Assembly (NCBI RefSeq): GCF_000219625.1
Contig: NC_018198.1
Location: forward strand, 1-64,000
DNA: 64,000 nucleotides
Direction of reading: 5' to 3'
DNA from: Zymoseptoria tritici IPO323
Lineage: Eukaryota > Ascomycota > Dothideomycetes > Mycosphaerellales > Mycosphaerellaceae
Part shown: piece after piece, positions 18,537 through 27,387 of the stretch
Layout of the letters: the number at the start of each line of letters is the position of its first letter
Numbering within the stretch: the first letter of the stretch is position 1
Program-made: the position numbers and the translations under genes
Notes under the pieces: generated by a model
The model's database searches: none
Told to the model about the DNA's origin: nothing
Seen by the model: only the letters and a program-made list of their open reading frames with translations

Positions 18537-19620
18537 TACTCCGCCGCATCCTAGGGTTGTGCCGTCCACCGGTGAGCGGCACGGATAGCCCGCTCCTGCA
18601 TCTCCTGCCCGTTGGCGGCGTAGGTCGGCGAGGCGCCGAGGCAGTCGTTCCGGACCGCCTTCCGCTAATAGTACGAGAGGCTCCAGCGCTGATCCGCCTC
18701 GCAATCGCCGTCGACGGCCGCCGTAGCGTAGGTTAAGCTGTTCGTCTGGAAGATTACGAGGTCGTAGGGCTGGAGGTGGACGCGTAGCTAGAGCTCGGGC
18801 AGGACGAGCCAGCAGCCGGCACCAAAGTTAGCGAGGATAGAGTAGTCCGTGTCGCTGGTGTCCCGGTGCTCCTACGGCGAGAAGGTCGTAAAGGGAGTGA
18901 CTATGCTATATAAGGGGTGGAGGAGGCCATCCGCGCCGGGAAACGTACGCTAGAGGACGGCGAAGACGTCGGCGCGAGACCGCAGCTCCGCCTAGATCTC
19001 CTCCGGTATTCCGTAGCGGTTAGTCCGGCTGTAGAGGTACCGGGCGATGTAGTCCTCCATATACTGCCGCGCGAAGAGGAGGACGTCGTCTACCCGATCC
19101 CGACGAGTCGTATAGGTAGCGGCCGGTCCGCCGCTCTGTTTCGTGTCGGAGGTCCAGACAGGTGTAGTTTGGCCCTGTCCCGCCCAGATGCCAAGGTAGT
19201 AGACCGGATGTCTTGCCTCGCTGTTCCTCGAATCCGGTCTCCCCGGGATCGCATCGCGCTACATAGCTTCTACCACTTGCTGGCCGCGCTTGACAAGCGC
19301 CCCTTGCTGCGCCCTTATGTTCTACTCCGGCTGCCCGATCTGCTAGAGAACGATCTCTCTACTAAGCGAGAGAAGGAGATTCCGTCGGTAGACCCGAGGT
19401 TTTCTAGTCGAGCTGGAAGGTAGGAGTATACCGTAGCCCTAGACGTCGGTCATTCCGTCGCTAGTGTAGGTATCGGGGATATCGCTGTTGTCGCCTTAGC
19501 GCACAGAGATAGTTAGGGGATTAGAGACGCTATAGATAATTTCCCGCCGGCTACGCTGCCGCTGGTCGAAGGTAGTCCACTTCGTAAGGTCTATGCCGAG
19601 CGAGAGGGGGTAATATAGTC
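18537..19620 (-). pseudogene. 2OG-Fe(II) oxygenase-like pseudogene, RIP-degraded
   Basis: A single minus-strand frame can be followed for about 360 codons from ~19,615 to the telomeric tract at 18,537. It is broken by about eleven stops, all but one TAG, each where CAG would read on. It contains RVDDVLLFARQYMEDYIARY, then EHRDTSDTDYSILANFGAG (HxD at 18,860-18,868), LQPYDLVIF, a TYATAAV where the second iron-binding His would be expected, and RWSLSYY with the cofactor-binding Arg. HxD...H...R is the layout of Fe(II)/2-oxoglutarate oxygenases, loosely recalling TET/JBP or prolyl-hydroxylase relatives. The Tyr (TAC) at the His site is itself a CpA-to-TpA product of CAC. The family call is moderate. 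Confidence 0.45.
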
Positions 19621-19639
19621 TAGGAAGAATAGTAGGGCA

Positions 19640-20290
19640 GGAAACCCGGCAGAACGGGAAAGATAGCAGAGGAAAGATAGCAGAGCAGGAAGCTAGCCGT
19701 CCTAGGGAGATAGCAGTCTAGAAAAAAGAACAGTCTAGGAAAAGGAACAGTCTAGGAAAAGGAACAGTCCAGGAAAAGGAACAGTCTTAGAAAGCTAGTA
19801 GAGGAAAGATAGCAGAGGAAAGATGCCGGTGTAGAAAGCTAGCAGTCCTAGGAAAATAGCAGTCCTAGGAAGATAGCAGTCCTAGGAAGATAGCAGTCCT
19901 AGGAAAATAGCAGTCCTAGGAAGATAGTAGTCCTAGGAAGATAGCAGTCCCAGGAAGATAGTAGTCCTAGGAAGATAGCAGTCCTAGGAAAATAGCAGTC
20001 CTAGGAAGATGGCAGTCCTAGGAAGATAGCAGTCCTAGGAAGATAACAGTCCTAGGAAAATAGCAGTCCCAGGAAAATAGCAGTCCTAGGAAGATAGCAG
20101 TCCTAGGAAGATAGCAGTCCTAGGAAGATAGCAGTCCTAGGAAGATAGCAGTCCTAGGAAGATAGCAGTCCTAGGAAGATAGCAGTCCTAGGAAGATGGC
20201 AGTCCTAGGAAGATAGCAGTCCTAGGAAGATAGCAGAGCAGAAAGATAGCAGAGCAGAAAGATAGCAGAGTAGAAAGCTGGTACCGGGAG
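19640..20290. repeat. 17-bp minisatellite rich in CCTAGG
   Basis: The core at 19,830-20,235 repeats CAGTCCTAGGAAGATAG every 17 bp (for example 20,102, 20,119, 20,136, 20,153), more than 20 units. Flanking parts are degenerate AGGAAAGATAGCAGAG and AGGAAAAGGAACAGTCT repeats. Variant units keep CCCAGG or GATGGC, so the common CCTAGG and GATAGC look like CpA-to-TpA products of an older unit. Confidence 0.9.
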
Positions 20291-20316
20291 GAAAATTAGG
20301 TAGGCTAGGCCCTAAC

Positions 20317-20600
20317 CTACATAGTGCCAAGCCTAAAACCCTTACCTGCTGCTATCTTTCCACCGCTATCTACATCTCTATTTCTTCTATCTTTCTTCCT
20401 TAACCTGCATACTCTTCTTCTACCTACACCCTTCTTATCTAAACTACCTACTAGACTACCTACTAGACTACCTGCCAGATTACCTACCAAACTACCTGCT
20501 ATACTACCTGCTAGATTACCTGCTAGATTACCTGCCAGATTACCTGCCAGATTACCTGCTAGATTACCTGCCAAACTACCTGCCTAATTACTAGCTAGAC
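20317..20600 (-). repeat. 12-bp minisatellite, open as AGNL/AGSL repeats on the minus strand
   Basis: About twelve 12-bp units of TTACCTGCCAGA type at 20,440-20,590. On the minus strand they read as tetrapeptides (AGNL, AGSL, VGSL) and continue into a Lys/Arg-rich segment to 20,317. The frame may be a relic of a coding repeat, but there is no recognised domain or convincing start. Confidence 0.6.
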
Positions 20601-20639
20601 TACTAGCCAAATTACTAGCCTACTACCCTCCTACCCTAC

Positions 20640-21470
20640 AGAAAGAGCAATAGATTATACCCTAGGACAGCTACATAGCTAACAGGCCTATAAGGAGGAG
20701 CTAGGACACTAGGTAGAGATGTCTGCCCTACTAGGAGCCTAGCTAGACTAGATAAAGGGACTAGGAAGGGAGGAGGTAGTCCTAGAGAGTGTAAGGATAG
20801 GAGTTTAGATAGCAGATAAGCTAGTAGCCTATTACACAGCAGCTCTCTAGCAGATCTAGGCCTAGGAGAGCCTAAAGAGGGAGAAGGAGCAAGAGAGGGC
20901 TAAGGGAGTAGTACAGATGCTAGAGGGTAACTTTAAGTGTAATATTAAGCCCTATAAGGTATATAGAGAGATCCTAAAGGGTCTAGTTAAGGCTAGGGAG
21001 AACAGGGACCTAGAGGGAGTAGAGTTCTAGCAGGGGCTAGAGGACTAGTACATATATAGGACATAGAGAGAGCAGGAGTACCTAGAGGGGACTTTCTAGC
21101 TAGAGCAGCTAGGTAAGGAGGTAGAGCAGAGCTTTGCTAGTCCTTAGGAGCAGTAGGCTTAGTTCTAGAAGAACAGAGGTAGTTAATACTAGAAGGGTAG
21201 GAAGCTAAGGGCCTAGAGGGAGGAGGAGCAGGACAGAAGGGAGGAGAAGTTTAAGGAGGTCTAGATAGCTAAGCTAGATAAGAGGATGCAGGACAGGGAG
21301 AGGTACTACTAGCAGGGCCTAGAGCTTATTAGGGGGCAGCAGAGGAAAGAGAGGCAGATAAGGAAGAGGGGGGAGGAGAGGGAGAGGGAGACCCTAGTAG
21401 CAGAGGCTACTAGCAGAGGGTTAGCTAGGTTTAGCAGGTTAAACAGATTAGGGTAGAGCACATCTATTTC
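20640..21470 (+). pseudogene. RIP-degraded coiled-coil protein gene, unidentified
   Basis: From about 20,890 one plus-strand frame reads as a Glu/Lys/Arg/Gln-rich helical protein (VQMLEGNFKCNIKPYKVYRE, ILKGLVKARENRDLEGVEF, EEKFKEV ... AKLDKRMQDRERYY). It is interrupted by many TAG codons where Gln would fit. The stretch is dense in CTAG and TAG, as expected if CCAG/CTGG and CAG were converted. The parent gene is not recognised. Confidence 0.5.
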
Positions 21471-21850
21471 CCTTAGATAGAACAGACAATTTGCCTTTAG
21501 ACAGAACAGTTTACTTCCCTTAGATTAATTTGCCTTTAGATAGAGCAGTTTACTTCCCTTAGATTGATTTGCCTTTAGACAGAGCAGTTTACTTCCCTTA
21601 GATTAATTTCCCTTAGGACAGAGCAGATCCATTTCCCCGTGGATTCGTTTCCCTTTCGACAGAATGGATAACTTCCCTTAGATCGATTTCCCTTTAGACA
21701 GAACAGATCTATTTCCCCATAGACAGAATAGATAATTTCCCTCCGATAGAGCAGATAACTTCCCTTAGACGGATAAGATCCATTTCCCTTTGGACGGAAC
21801 AGATAGCTCCCCTAGAATAGAACAGATCATTTCCCCGTAGACGAAACAGG
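21470..21850. repeat. 39-bp minisatellite
   Basis: Units of TTTGCCTTTAGACAGAGCAG followed by TTTACTTCCCTTAGATT occur at 21,490, 21,529 and 21,568 (period 39), then continue as degenerate TTTCCC...AGACAGAACAGAT units to about 21,850. Confidence 0.8.
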
Positions 21851-23215
21851 ACCTAGGCCATCGTCCTTACGGCTTTTAGGACTTCCGGCGGCCGCGTTGT
21901 CGGCGGGTAGTGTCGGACTCGCCGTGTCTACGATCTCGTGCGGTTTCGTCGGTTACGACCTGAGATATCGCTGCTACAAGTCGCCCCGGCCACCGGCGAC
22001 GGCGGGGTAAGGTTGTTCTGGATCCGATGGCGGATACGACACGACATAGAGACGCCTGGAGGAATAGATAAGGAGGTGTGGTAGAAGGGGTGTTGTGGAT
22101 CACCCGCCGGTTTAGCTGTGGGGCGGAGGCACGCGACCCTAACCACGTAACGAGTGCTAAGGCGAAGAGTTTTCCAGCGGGGAGAAACTCCTCCCGGTTT
22201 TCTCTCTGCAAGACGATATATATCGACCGATCAAAGGGTGTCCTTCCTCTCGGCTTGAATCTAATCATAACTACTCATAAGCCCGGCGGAACTACTATAT
22301 ACATAGAGAATAGGAAGGATCCGGAGACCCCAAGGCTACAACCCCCACCCCAAAACCGATGTGAGCCTACGAACGGACTTATAATATGTTCACAATGGCC
22401 TTCGGGGTGCCTATTAAGTCGAACAAGTCCGACGGCACCCACTTGACCAGCCTAACTACTATCCCCGACCTCCTAACCCTAACCCAAACCCCGACCCGCT
22501 CCGCGCCTTACCCCTAGCCAGAACTAACCGGCACACATACTACACAGCCGGGACAGTTGGGGGGGGTCGAAAAGGCCACCGAGATCTTTTAGGAGAGCGG
22601 CCTTTCTTAGTTGCTGCATTGGCACATGACTTTTCTTCTGTTTCGCTCAAAGGCTTGGATTTTTAGTGTGTTAGGCAGCTCTGGGAGGCTTTAGGACGCC
22701 TGGGATAGATCGGGGAGGGTAATAGGCACCGGCATCGAAGCCTCTATCCCCGATCTTGTCGTTGTTCTTTAACCCTCTCCTGGTCCTCCCTGCCCGAAGG
22801 ACGAATTCGTTTATAATTTAGGAGGGTAGATAGGTAGACCGGAGGAAAAGTGATTCGGATAGATTCTCCTAAGCGTTAAATACCGGGGCGAAATAAAGGT
22901 CGGCTTCCCTTACTTCTCTCTCTACTTCCTATAACTTATAAATGCCTCGGGGTTAGTACTAATCCTCGGCGAGTTCTTGTTTTTCTTCTGGCGGATTTTA
23001 AAGTCAAATTTTGATCCCACCTCCGGGAGGTGATATTAGTCGGCTTCCTAATAGAGCCGATGCACTCTCGAGTTACGTCTTAATATGGAAAATGGAGAGT
23101 AAAAAGTGGGTCTTATCTGTAGGGAAGTTCGACATCACCTCGTAAATTATGTTTGTTTAACTTTACTTGCTCCTAGCTTTCTAAGTCGCGGTTACTCTAT
23201 AGAGGTACCGTGCTG
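21851..23215. other. Mosaic intergenic DNA, no gene seen
   Basis: It holds a short telomeric tract CCTAACCCTAACCC at 22,475-22,490 and a G-run (GGGGGGG near 22,560). A 130-codon minus frame at 21,876-22,268 has no recognisable features. Base composition changes near 22,600, suggesting joined blocks. Confidence 0.4.
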
Positions 23216-23410
23216 CTATAGGTAGAGGAGTGTAGTCGATCTATCTGCAGGCATCTCTTTTGTAGGCGGCCACGGTGTGTTAATGCGCCCTTGCTCGACT
23301 TCCGGTCGTGGCCAGCACGGATAAATGTCTACATAGCGAAGGTTTGTATTAGGCTTGCCTGCGTTAAACGGTATCATCCTTAGTGTCTGACGATTGTTAC
23401 AGAAGAGCAA
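23216..23410 (-). pseudogene. Ty1/copia-type RNase H C-terminal relic
   Basis: The minus frame reads LLFCNNRQTLRMI, then NTNLRYVDIY, EVEQGRIN and PPTKEMPADRSTT. The spacing and residues match the C-terminal end of copia RNase H domains (a DNQxxI.L-like motif, a K.RHVDI-like motif, the Val-rich helix and the PT..M.AD.LTK-like motif). No continuous polymerase was followed upstream, and a TTAGGG-orientation telomeric tract at 23,445-23,458 separates it from the next block. It is a fragment only. Confidence 0.55.
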
Positions 23411-25300
23411 CAGAAATCTCCTATTAAGCTTTAGGCGGATGTTTAGGGTTAGGGTTATAGGGTTGTTTCCGAGCTAGATCCTAGGTCTTCCCGCTGTGAG
23501 GGGGGAACTTCCAAAGGTTCCGATCTCCCGCGGATAGTAGCAGTGCGGACGTACGAGGTAGCATAGGGGGCAAAAAGGGCGGTAAACTGTACAATTAGAG
23601 TGAAAGGTAGGGGGGCAAAAGAGGTAGTATTGAGAGCTCTGTACTGTTGGGCCTCGTGTGCGTGTCCAAGGTCCTTCCGGAGGTCGATGTCTTGATGATC
23701 CTTCGACCTGCCCACGAAGCTGAAGCTAGATACAGACCGCACGTGACAGTGCGATATTCCCCACTACACCGCCTCGGTGCTTTAGAAGACTTCTTCTTAG
23801 TCTTTAGTTCCTCCTTGTAGTGGTCCTTAAGGATCTTCTAAGTAGGTGGATCTTCATGTGTGTCGCTTGTACGCTTGCGATACCCGGGGTTTTCCCTGCG
23901 GGACCTCTTCTACTCCTTCAGCTTCGCCTTATAGACCAGGAACTGTTCTGCATCCTTTAAGACCCGTGCTCGAAGTCTGTAGTCTACAACAGTACATTCC
24001 GAGCGTTTTTCGCAAATGTTCTTGCCTTTTGCTTCGGTAAGATCTTACTAAGACGGTCGTGTACACTTCCCGTCTTTGCCTAAAGGTTTGTTAGACGAGC
24101 TCGGCCTTAAGTTTATAGCTTTCCTTTTCCGACTGTTCTCGTTGCGGCCGAGTTCTTATACTTGTCTTCAATCTTGCCGTAACCGTGACATCGGAGCAAA
24201 GGCCATTCTTCTACCTTTGTTTCTTTTAAATGTTTGGAAGAGTCGAATAGGCTTGTCCAGTGGAATCTCCTTGTCTGGCTCGTTATGAAGCATCTAGTCT
24301 CTTTATGCAGTAGGTGGATTCGCGCGGTCTAGTTCTATAAGACCCGAGAGAATCGTCCTATGGCGGCGTTGTAGCGTTGCGTGGTTGTTCATCGAATCGA
24401 TATGGTCGAATTAAAGGTCGAAGTGCTGGATTTCCCGTCGGGAGGTAACGTTCGGATTTGAGTTTGCCCCTGGTAGACGATGTCCGCAAGTTACCCGATC
24501 CGGTATAGGCTGGCGTTCAAATCCGGGGCTGCAAAGACTGCTTTTGGACTTGGTCGATTTCTGAACCGGCGTTCGGAGCGTTCTTGAATATTCGCGTGTT
24601 CTCAGATGTACAGAGTCGAAAGATGCGCTGCTTCCAGGCTTATAACGTTTGGAAAAACGAGTAGGTTGTCGATTATCTACCGGTGCGAACGAGGGCTATA
24701 TATATCCGTAACTACCGCATCCGAAAGGTTCTACGAAGGCGTTGGCCGACGTCGGAAGGCGTTGTATTTGTAGGCAGAAACGCGGTAAAGGTTCGATATA
24801 TTTCCGACAAAGCGCTTACTAGAGGTTAACTACTGTCGATTGCCGATATATACGAGTGTCTCCTTGCTACTCCCCAAGACTGTCTCGACCCTCTTATTAA
24901 AGATTAAGCCTAGAACGGAATAGCCTTAACCTATAGAGTTAATAAGACCGACCTGTGTTTCTGCATTCCAGACGGAGTCGCGGTAATACTCTAGGGACAG
25001 ATCGATGTTATTTGGTGCGTTAAACAGTCCTATCGGATCTCGTGGAGTATGCTTTTGTTCTTCGCATCGCGGCGGAGTACGAGAGACTCGAGAGCTATCC
25101 TGGTCGTAAAAGGTTGCCGATTAATCCTCGAACTCTTCGTTACTCGTGTCATCGAGCGTGCCGAGGCGGGTAAGGACAGACCTGCACCTCGCAGACCGTC
25201 CGACAGAACCGAAATCACCGACGCCATCCCGTAATATAGGCGTCTACCAAAAAGAGCATCTCGTGCGAGCACGAGAGGAACACATCCTAATATAGTCGCA
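23411..25300. other. RIP-altered DNA with broken frames, unidentified
   Basis: It starts with TTTAGGGTTAGGGTTAT (23,443-23,458), a telomeric tract in the opposite orientation to the telomere. Minus-strand frames with TAG interruptions are visible, for example near 24,780-25,020 (NNIDLSLEYYRDSVWNAETQ; LGLIFNKRVETVLGSSKETL), so this was probably coding, perhaps part of a mobile element. I cannot name it. Confidence 0.4.
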
Positions 25301-25305
25301 CGAAA

Positions 25306-25388
25306 TAAGAGGCCGATACAGGGATTGAACCTGTAACCTTCCGTGCACTGCTGTGGACAGAAATCATACTACTTAACCAACTAGCTAT
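25306..25388 (-). tRNA. tRNA-like relic (A box, B box and T arm; acceptor lost)
   Basis: Read on the minus strand, TAGCTAGTTGGTTAAG fits an A box/D arm, and ACAGG-TTCAATC-CCTGT is a perfect T arm with a B-box-like loop. TTCTG and CGGAA can pair as an anticodon stem around a 14-nt loop, allowing a short intron. The 3' acceptor side is ATCGGCC, but the 5' side (TTATCTA) does not pair with it. It is therefore a tRNA pseudogene or tRNA-derived repeat rather than a functional tRNA; the anticodon is not assignable. Confidence 0.4.
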
Positions 25389-25915
25389 AGATAAGAAACA
25401 GGGGATTTCCCCGACCTTATACACCCTTACATCAGCACTCGCATTCCAACCCCGGATAGCTCCCTACCTGGGGTTAAAACCACTCCGACGAGGACTCCGA
25501 GGAGCTCTCCGATCCAGACCTCCCCTTCTCCTCGGAAGGGAACATTTCCCACTTGGATCCGGTTTCTAATGTAAGAAGGGAGGAGATTTCCTCTTATTCG
25601 ATAGCATGTATATCGGTCGAAGCTCCAAATTCATTTGACTTTCTATGTAGGATCGGCCGCATTCCGGCCAGAACGAGGAGCTAAACCCCTTAAATCGAGA
25701 GCAACAGATGTAGAAAATCTCCAGAGATAAGAGTTAAGGTAAGGCGGAAAGTAGGAAAGAACACCTCGAGATTCCCGTCACAACCCTAACCCTAAGCATA
25801 ACACGGTAGCCCACATCGAAGGAAAGGAGAAGCGCTCCTCGGATCTTGCGCCCTTTCCCCCCGTTCCGGAGGAAGACTTCTCCCTTTTACGGCTGCGGGA
25901 CGAGGTTAGGTCGGT
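25389..25915. other. Intergenic block with an interstitial telomeric tract
   Basis: CAACCCTAACCCTAAGC at 25,782-25,798 is a short telomeric tract in telomere orientation. Nothing else is recognised. Confidence 0.4.
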
Positions 25916-26580
25916 GTTGCGTAGAGGACGGGGGGAGTGCGTACTATTACAATGTGAGCCTAGGCCAGTCCCTAGTCGTGGAGATCCATCCTCTGCTTGT
26001 GTACCGCTCTCCGGATAAGATTGTCGCGCGCCCTGCCTAGGTAACCGGCCGCTACCCCCTGCTCCGCGGGAGTAAGGGCTGCATAGCTGGGCCGAAACAC
26101 GAAGCGGGAGATGTCCCGCTCCGCTTAAGCCCGAGTCTTTCCCTGCACCTAGGGAGTCCGGCAGAGGTTGGAGAAATCCAGCCAGTTTATGTACTCCACC
26201 GCAGCCCTCTTGTAATCCTAAGTCTCCTCGTGGACTAGGGCCCTACACAGCCGAAGAGCACTGGGAAGCAGCACCAAGTTGTCCTCATTTTCCTCCGACC
26301 TAAAGAGTAGGAATCTGGTCCAGGTGTCACATACTCCGCCCGGCACACCGGTTATTCCAGGAATAATGGGTTTGTCCCGGGCGGCGGTCTCGTAGACCTG
26401 CCGTAGGAGATCTCTCTTAAATTTGGTTAGACTAGCGGGAGCATAGTTAGGGAAGTTCTGCTCTATTTAGCGCTCGTCTAGAGTTTGGTTTAGGGCATGC
26501 ATATTAGGGAAGACCGGAGCAGCTATGTCGATAATAGTGTGGACGATTGTCGATGTAGGAGTGCAGTCGTAGTAGAAGGT
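25916..26580 (-). pseudogene. Unidentified RIP-degraded gene
   Basis: A minus-strand frame of more than 200 codons reads well: TIVHTIIDIAAPVFPNMHAL, then NFPNYAPASLTKFKRDLLRQ, VYETAARDKPIIPGITGVPG, AAVEYINWLDFSNLCRTP. It is broken by TAG codons (DER-stop-IEQ, EET-stop-DYK, CRTP-stop-VQG and others), all at positions compatible with CAG. The family is not recognised. Confidence 0.5.
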
Positions 26581-26739
26581 GTAGGTATGTAGTTGCTAGA
26601 GGTAAGGGGTAGTGTATTGTCGTAAGAGGTGGTAATCGTGGACTGTGTGAAGGTCCAAGGGAAAGGGAAGGAAAGGATTGCGGAAGTTAATAAAAGAGAG
26701 AGGGTTTGAAAAGAAGAACGCAGTCGCTTTTGTGCCCTT

Positions 26740-27300
26740 AGAGGGGCGACCTGCTAGTAAATTCGACCACGTACCAGTAGTCACCAGCTTAAGGCTTGTG
26801 ATAGTACGTGAATTAGAGCATTCACCTGCTAGAATTAGCTGGACGATTGCACTTAAGCCCTTACCTTCCGAGCAATTACGGACCTCCTGGATTACGCTCG
26901 TTTATTCGAGATTACGCACACCCACTTAAGAGCATTGGCATATAACCTAAGCCTTTAATTAAGGTTGTCACGAACGCTTGAGGTTACGCATTTACCAAAG
27001 GGGAGGATGTTCAAAAACACCAAAAACCTCGCTTAGGTTTACTTAAACCCTTAAAGCCTCGGGCACTGTTTTACTTAAAGGCTCGTTATTATCACATAAC
27101 TCGCTCGTTTCAGTTAGTCTATATAGCTTAAGGGCCTTCGCCCTCATAAATTAGTATCATTCTTTTCCGCTTTTTGATCAGAAGGGCGACCTGCTAGTGA
27201 ATTCTACCCCGTGCCGGCAGTCACCAGCTCGAGGCTTGTAATAGTACGTGAATTCGATTATTCACCTGCTGGAATTAGCTGGACGATTATAATACTTTAG
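26740..27300. repeat. Diverged ~115-bp direct repeat pair beside the dim-2-like pseudogene
   Basis: GGGCGACCTGCTAGT...GAATTAGCTGGACGATT occurs at 26,745-26,855 and again at 27,185-27,295, the second differing mainly by transitions. Between them lies TTCGAGATTACGCAC...ACGAACGCTTGAGG (26,905-26,985), related to sequence upstream of the DIM-2-like gene (2,605-2,690 and 31,725-31,805). Confidence 0.65.
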
Positions 27301-27387
27301 CTACGCTATTGCACTCACTTCGACCTTAAATTTGCATATCTGCTCTATATGTGCGAGCTTTTATTCTCAGAGCAATTTAAGGCTCTC

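Larger units (their letters stand above)
10450..18537 (+). mobile_element. Telomere-associated non-LTR retrotransposon (LINE), copy 1
   Basis: In order: two arrays of 56-bp monomers in the 5' region, ORF1, ORF2 with AP-type endonuclease and reverse transcriptase, a ~1.1-kb 3' UTR with a 29/30-bp minisatellite, and a 3' end that runs directly into CCCTAACCCTAACCC (18,521-18,536). The second copy ends the same way at 45,398-45,415 but is followed by unrelated DNA. The telomeric tract is therefore the element's tail or its target. The 5' end faces the chromosome tip. The 5' limit is not known: no target duplication was found, and upstream sequence is shared between both copies, so 10,450 is a working boundary. 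AP endonuclease separates it from MoTeR-type fungal telomere elements, which carry a restriction-like endonuclease. Confidence 0.75.

Noticed and set aside
18537..21470. TAG reassigned to glutamine in this organism
   Set aside because: In-frame TAGs at Gln positions are striking, but they are confined to duplicated or decayed DNA. They are accompanied by other CA-to-TA changes (His to Tyr, lost ATGs), and ORFs such as LINE ORF1 end normally at TAG. RIP explains them all.
23455..23742. 95-codon minus frame as part of a copia polyprotein
   Set aside because: It has no recognisable integrase, polymerase or RNase H motif, and the telomeric tract at 23,443 separates it from the RNase H relic.
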